A stretch of 64,000 nucleotides of DNA from positions 1 to 64,000 of the forward strand of contig ARYC01001907.1 in the NCBI GenBank assembly GCA_000711775.1. The letters are read 5' to 3'. The notes beneath the pieces are model-generated. The model had not been told where the DNA came from and did not search any database. It saw nothing but the letters and a program-made list of their open reading frames with translations. The stretch is from Oxytricha trifallax (taxonomy: Eukaryota; Ciliophora; Spirotrichea; Sporadotrichida; Oxytrichidae). Positions 59,990 to 64,000 of the stretch are shown piece by piece (within the stretch, counting starts at the first letter, position 1; every line of letters starts with the position of its first letter). Made by a program: the position numbers and the translations under genes.

Positions 59990-61480
59990 TCATGCCTTCT
60001 CATGTACATGCTTCTTTCTTGTAATGGCTTCATTCCCGATCGTCACCCATCTTAATCTTTAATTGTGTACTCTTCATAAAATCTAAAAATATTTGCCATT
60101 TGGACACAGCTATTCAATGGTCTGGTAAAGTTAATCAGGCTTTTTAGAAGACTCTGATTCCTTTTCTACAATATTGTTTGGAGCCTTATGTGTTTTGGAT
60201 ATCCTTGACAGTTCAGAGAAAGGACCTTTCTTCTTGGCTGCCAAGCAGAATACAGTAAAATATCTTAAATGGAATCCAATGTTGTCTCTCAATAAGTTTT
60301 CCTTGCTGATTTTGACCCATGTTATCATTTCAATCCTCTCATAGCCAATCCTGACCAAGTATTCAAGAGCCACTTCAAAGCTTTTTTTTGGTAATCCAGA
60401 GAAACAGATAACTATTTTTCTATAATCTGTGTATCGGCATCTTATCCAAAAATTGAGAATAAAAAAGTGTTTTATAGTTGAGATTAATTGCTATATTATC
60501 TTATGGTGAAATGACTATTAAGACATAAAATAAGTTTCCAATTAATCCCTTTATACAATCTTAAATTACCTAGTGTTGATTCACCCACTGTTTGACTCAT
60601 TACCCAATACAAGAATTTCATTTTATGCTTTCTCTTTTTTTTGCTATTTTTTAAAATCTTGGTCTACTTACTTATTTTATTGATCTTTTGTTTTATGCTT
60701 AGCGCTATTGCAAAAAATTATGATCAAAGTCTGCAATTTTATTATTTAAATTAAATCCTGAAAGCTCATACTCACTTTATTCATTTTATTAATAATTTTT
60801 AATTCTAATCTCATTCTGATTGATTGTTTCAGCAAAGCTTTTAGGATTTGCTGCTCTAAATATAGAAATTTCTCCATCCAATCATCTCTATCTTACTTAA
60901 TAATTTTAATTTACTAATAAAAATTTTTCATTTTGCTCTTAATTTTACTGTATTAACTATTAAATGGACTTTTCGCAAGATGGTTTTGTGCAAATTTCTT
61001 CCACTTCTAATCTTTTTTCCTCAAGACTTAAATTAATTATAATGTGGCATTAATTATTGTATTAATTGATTTATTTTTATAAAATTGTTGGATTAATCTC
61101 AGATTTAATATAAGTTTCATCCTCATTTTATTGCTTTGAGCATTAGCAGATTGCTTATCATTTGAGCAGTAATTCTTTTCAATGCAACTTCTGAAACATT
61201 TTTGAAATTTCCATAATTATTGAATTCGAATTGTGAATAAATCATTTCGTAGTTAGTTAAATTAAAATTTATAAAGCATTTCCAATATCTTAGCAAACTG
61301 ATCTAATTGAAATTATTGGGCTTGCTTTTATTATTCTTAGAGGATTTTGTTTTTTGTTTTTTATTTTGAATTATTTAGCTATTATTTTTATTATTAGTTT
61401 TCGTTCATACATTGTTTTTTTATTTCTAATAATTCATGATGAATTGGCCCAATGAGGCTAATTTATTACTTGAATCCATA
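59990..61480 (-). pseudogene. Second MT-A70-like gene, broken frame, no visible DPPW
   Basis: On the minus strand the N-terminal part has a Lys/Asn-rich basic stretch, then LLRYWKCFINFNLTNYEMIY and SEVALKRITAQMISNLLMLK (about 61200-61320), and a Glu/Gln-rich middle. The MT-A70 half follows: MPIHRLQKNSYLFLWITKK, then VALEYLVRIGYERIEMITWV, FHLRYFTVFCLAAKKKG and LRWVTIGNEA. The last part is open in the standard code at 60131-60373. Lesions: an A8 run near 60381-60388 where seven would keep frame, a TGA at 60074-60076 near the C-terminus, and several phase changes upstream. Relatives lacking the catalytic motif occur as partner subunits (METTL14, ciliate MTA9). Whether this is one or a pseudogene is open. 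Confidence 0.7.
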
Positions 61481-62171
61481 GTTGAAATTATAGTTTCTAA
61501 TTACAGACTAATTTAAGATTTTTATGTTGTATAATTGTCAAGATATCATGTTTGAAGTTAAGCTTGATAATTTTACTGATTTTAATTATTCCACTATTAA
61601 GTTTAACTATAGATTAGGGAATCTTGGATTTAGAAAATTGATAAATTTTGATAAAAGGGGTTGCTGAATTATATTGGATGTACAATGTAAAAATAATTAT
61701 TATTTATTATTGTTAAAAGTGGTAAAATTTATTATATAAATCTAATCTGTTAATCACATTTTATTGCCTAATTGACTTTATCTTGCACATAAATATTCAA
61801 TTGAGTGGGGGAATTAACAAATCTATTTAAATGCTCCTAAACTGAAATATATATATATTTATAAAATGATGAGTTAGAATCATTTGATTAAATAGATACA
61901 TAAAACTTTTTTCTATTAAAGAAACAAAATAAATTTAATACAGAATTGAACAATTAGTAATCATGAAGTAAGTGATGTTTAAAAATTTTTAATTTAATTT
62001 TTTAATTTGTTGATTTATTATTTTGTAGGTTTCATTTCATAGAATGACAAATTCTATTGATTCAATAATCAAGAAGTTAAAAATAATTACAGAGTAAAAT
62101 CAATTAGCTTTTTAGTGGTAATGACAAATAAAGTAGAGAAAAGAACAAATTAGCTCATAATTTTAATTGTA

Positions 62172-62238
62172 AGCTAAACCCCCATCCTTGTGGTACTATA
62201 GTACTGCGTAGGATGTTTTAACCCTTTTTTTTTCATTT
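62172..62238 (+). other. Hairpin followed by a T-run
   Basis: CATCCT pairs with AGGATG around an inner perfect palindrome GTACTATAGTAC, followed about 10 bases later by a T9 tract. This resembles the end of a small RNA gene terminated by RNA polymerase III, but no promoter boxes were found. Confidence 0.3.
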
Positions 62239-62730
62239 TTCTAGCAATAATCAACTGCCCTGTCCTATATAATTGCTGATAGAGTATTAAAAATTATATA
62301 GATAACTTTATATTTTTTCCGAATATGCAGCTCCATCATTTTCATAAAATAAGATTCTAATTTAAGCTTTAATCATGAAATAATAATTTATCGATTTCTT
62401 ATAATAAACGGTGATTGTTTTAATAGAATAAATTTTAATTAATTCTCTTTACTATTTTAAATTTTATATTTATTAATATAAAGAAAAGCTTAGCTTTAAA
62501 TATTAAAGTAATCCATTATATGAGATTCTATAAGCACATATAATATAAAAAGTATTCAGTCTCTAGCTTATTAATTTTTTTCTTCCTCTCAACTTTATTT
62601 AAATGTCCATAATATTTTAAATGAGGGAAAAATATTAGGCTACAAAAAATCTTCATTGAGGTTTCTTAATTAGTTTGAATTAATGATTAAATCGATTAAA
62701 AAAGAAATTTTCAATAAAATGAAATTTGGA

Positions 62731-62803
62731 AGCCTATTGAGGGGCTCGAACCCTCGACCACTTTGTTAAGAGCCAAGCGCTCTACCCACTGAGCTAGACG
62801 GGT
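62731..62803 (-). tRNA. tRNA-Lys(CUU)-like gene, acceptor mismatched
   Basis: The cloverleaf on the minus strand: D stem GCTC/GAGC, T arm GAGGG-TTCGAGC-CCCTC, anticodon loop CTCTTAA giving anticodon CTT (Lys). A and B boxes (TAGCTCAGTGGG; GGTTCGAGCC) are canonical. The acceptor stem has mismatches at 1-72 (A-C), 4-69 (C-A) and 7-66 (C-A), and the anticodon stem has one (30-40, G-A). A poly-T block follows downstream (near 62698-62704). It could be functional with odd pairing, but a tRNA pseudogene is at least as likely. Confidence 0.72.
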
Positions 62804-63179
62804 TTTCTCCAACAACTTACTTTCAATATTCCTTTTTAAATCACTCTAACAAACCTATTCCTTACTTTCATGAACAAAATTCTCTTATATAAAACATCAT
62901 TAATTATTTGTTTGTTTGTTTCATTTCCTTTCTTTGTCTCTTTACTTTACCAAATTTACATTTATATTGAAATTTTTAATAGCTATATATTATTATTGCT
63001 ATAAATAGCACTGAGGGATAAAAAAAGTGTGAATAAAGTAATTAGAAATTAATCAACTAAAAAATATTTGAGCTACTGAATTATTATCTTAGAAGTAAAA
63101 ATTTCTAGCATTCTTAATTATTAAGTGTATATAACTAGGGACAACTTATAAAATAAAAGTAAACTAAAAATAAAAGAGC

Positions 63180-64000
63180 TGTTGCGGCAGTGCACGAGCT
63201 TCTTCAGAGAAATTGCTATAACATATTCTAAAACGAAATATCTCTTATCCATATTGAGTTTAACTTACTTAATGACTTGTTAAAGCCAAATTAGAGCAGC
63301 AAATGTCGATTAAGTTGACTTTACAGGATATGATTAAATTTTATTAATTAAATGGAGAATTTATTGGATGTTTAGGGGGGCTAATGAAATTATCGTGAAA
63401 TCTATTATATAAATGAACTCGATTCAGGTGTGAGAGATATCATGTGGTGTGGCTAATATAATGAGTGTATCCTCAAATTGACAGATAATGGGATCGTTTA
63501 CCGATTTAGTGATAAGGGCTCTTTGCAAGAAATTGCAGGCATCCTTACCTATTAGTGACTAAAAAGTTGCGAATGCCGATCAAGAGGTAATACCCTTTTT
63601 TATAGCGTGTAAATTTAATACTAGATAAACAAAGTAACAAATTTGATGTAAAGCACTACTGAAGACAGCATGGTAGTATATTAGGTACGTTATACTTACT
63701 TTTTATGCTTAGCAAATAAACTCATACTTAATAGGAAGTCATGGAATAAATTGGGTGAATGAAGACTGTGGGGCAAGAATCAGAGGATTGAACAGTGGTA
63801 AAAAGATTCACGAGTTCTAATTTTATCTTACTATAAAATATTTGGCAATAGCTGCTACATGGTCTTATTGCTAATAATTAAGTTATGATCCCTGTAAAAT
63901 CTGTAAGGAACTATATTTCACTCTAGACATGGGATAGTCTTGTAAATTCTTGAAAGAGTAAGTTTATGATTTTTCTTGGGCTTATTCCGAAGCAGCAGTT
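63180..64000 (+). CDS. Partial coding region at the window edge, possibly beta-propeller-like
   Basis: GC-richer than the preceding DNA. Ciliate-code frames include KLEQQMSIKLTLQDMIKFYQ, then SGVRDIMWCGQYNECILKLT continuing with DNGIVYRFSDKGSLQEIAG up to about 63560, and ISLQTWDSLVNSQKSKF near the window end. The alternation of short strands with DNG and DKG turns is reminiscent of RCC1/propeller repeats, a weak resemblance by eye. Frames change at least twice, so short introns or internal eliminated sequences may be present. It runs off the window. Confidence 0.4.

Overview
This window looks like germline (micronuclear) DNA of a stichotrich ciliate of the Oxytricha/Stylonychia group. The evidence is: (1) long protein-like frames exist only if TAA and TAG are read as glutamine and TGA is the sole stop; (2) C4A4 telomere-type repeats lie inside the sequence; (3) two nearly complete telomere-bearing elements (TBE transposons) and several decayed ones are present, with C4A4 ends, ATT target duplications and the three TBE genes (42-kDa DDE transposase, 22-kDa protein, 57-kDa zinc-finger/kinase); (4) introns are very short (26-36 nt); (5) most of the DNA is very AT-rich and gene-free. 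Standard-code ORF calling fails here, so most reading frames below were read by eye with the ciliate code. With one stop codon in AT-rich DNA, open stretches of about 50 codons are expected by chance. Gene calls therefore rest on motifs and homology between copies, not on ORF length.

Region 1 (0.4-14.9 kb) is the richest. Two decayed TBE transposase fragments in inverted orientation (468-1325 and 13692-14905) bracket an internal C4A4 tract, a long coiled-coil gene (1540-2950, -), a 252-codon two-intron gene split by a 4151-bp TBE (3710-8686, -), a second and different DDE transposase (8872-10472, +), an uninterrupted zinc-finger/coiled-coil/MT-A70 methyltransferase gene (10942-11925, -) and a 417-bp foldback element. 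Removing the TBE with one ATT copy restores the split gene exactly.

Region 2 (15-25 kb) is mostly AT-rich. It holds a 1388-bp element whose inverted ends are arrays of a 20-bp TGACGTC-containing repeat, flanked by an 8-bp target duplication, plus a GC-richer island and a decayed Piwi-like fragment (20.2-21.2 kb). Region 3 (26-36.3 kb) has a very decayed TBE, a second foldback family, a DDE-like remnant and a better preserved TBE (32122-36221). Region 4 (36-58 kb) is AT-rich with islands of broken coding sequence, including a second Piwi pseudogene (46.4-48.5 kb, -) inverted relative to the first, and three more copies of the 410-bp foldback family. Region 5 (58-64 kb) has a second MT-A70-like locus (60-61.5 kb, -), a tRNA-Lys(CUU)-like gene and a partial coding region at the window edge.

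Taken together this is a transposon-dense germline segment. TBE copies behave as internal eliminated sequences, and relics of the machinery that ciliates use for genome rearrangement and marking (Piwi, MT-A70, DDE transposases) sit among them. The inverted foldback elements and paired Piwi fragments add large-scale inverted symmetry.
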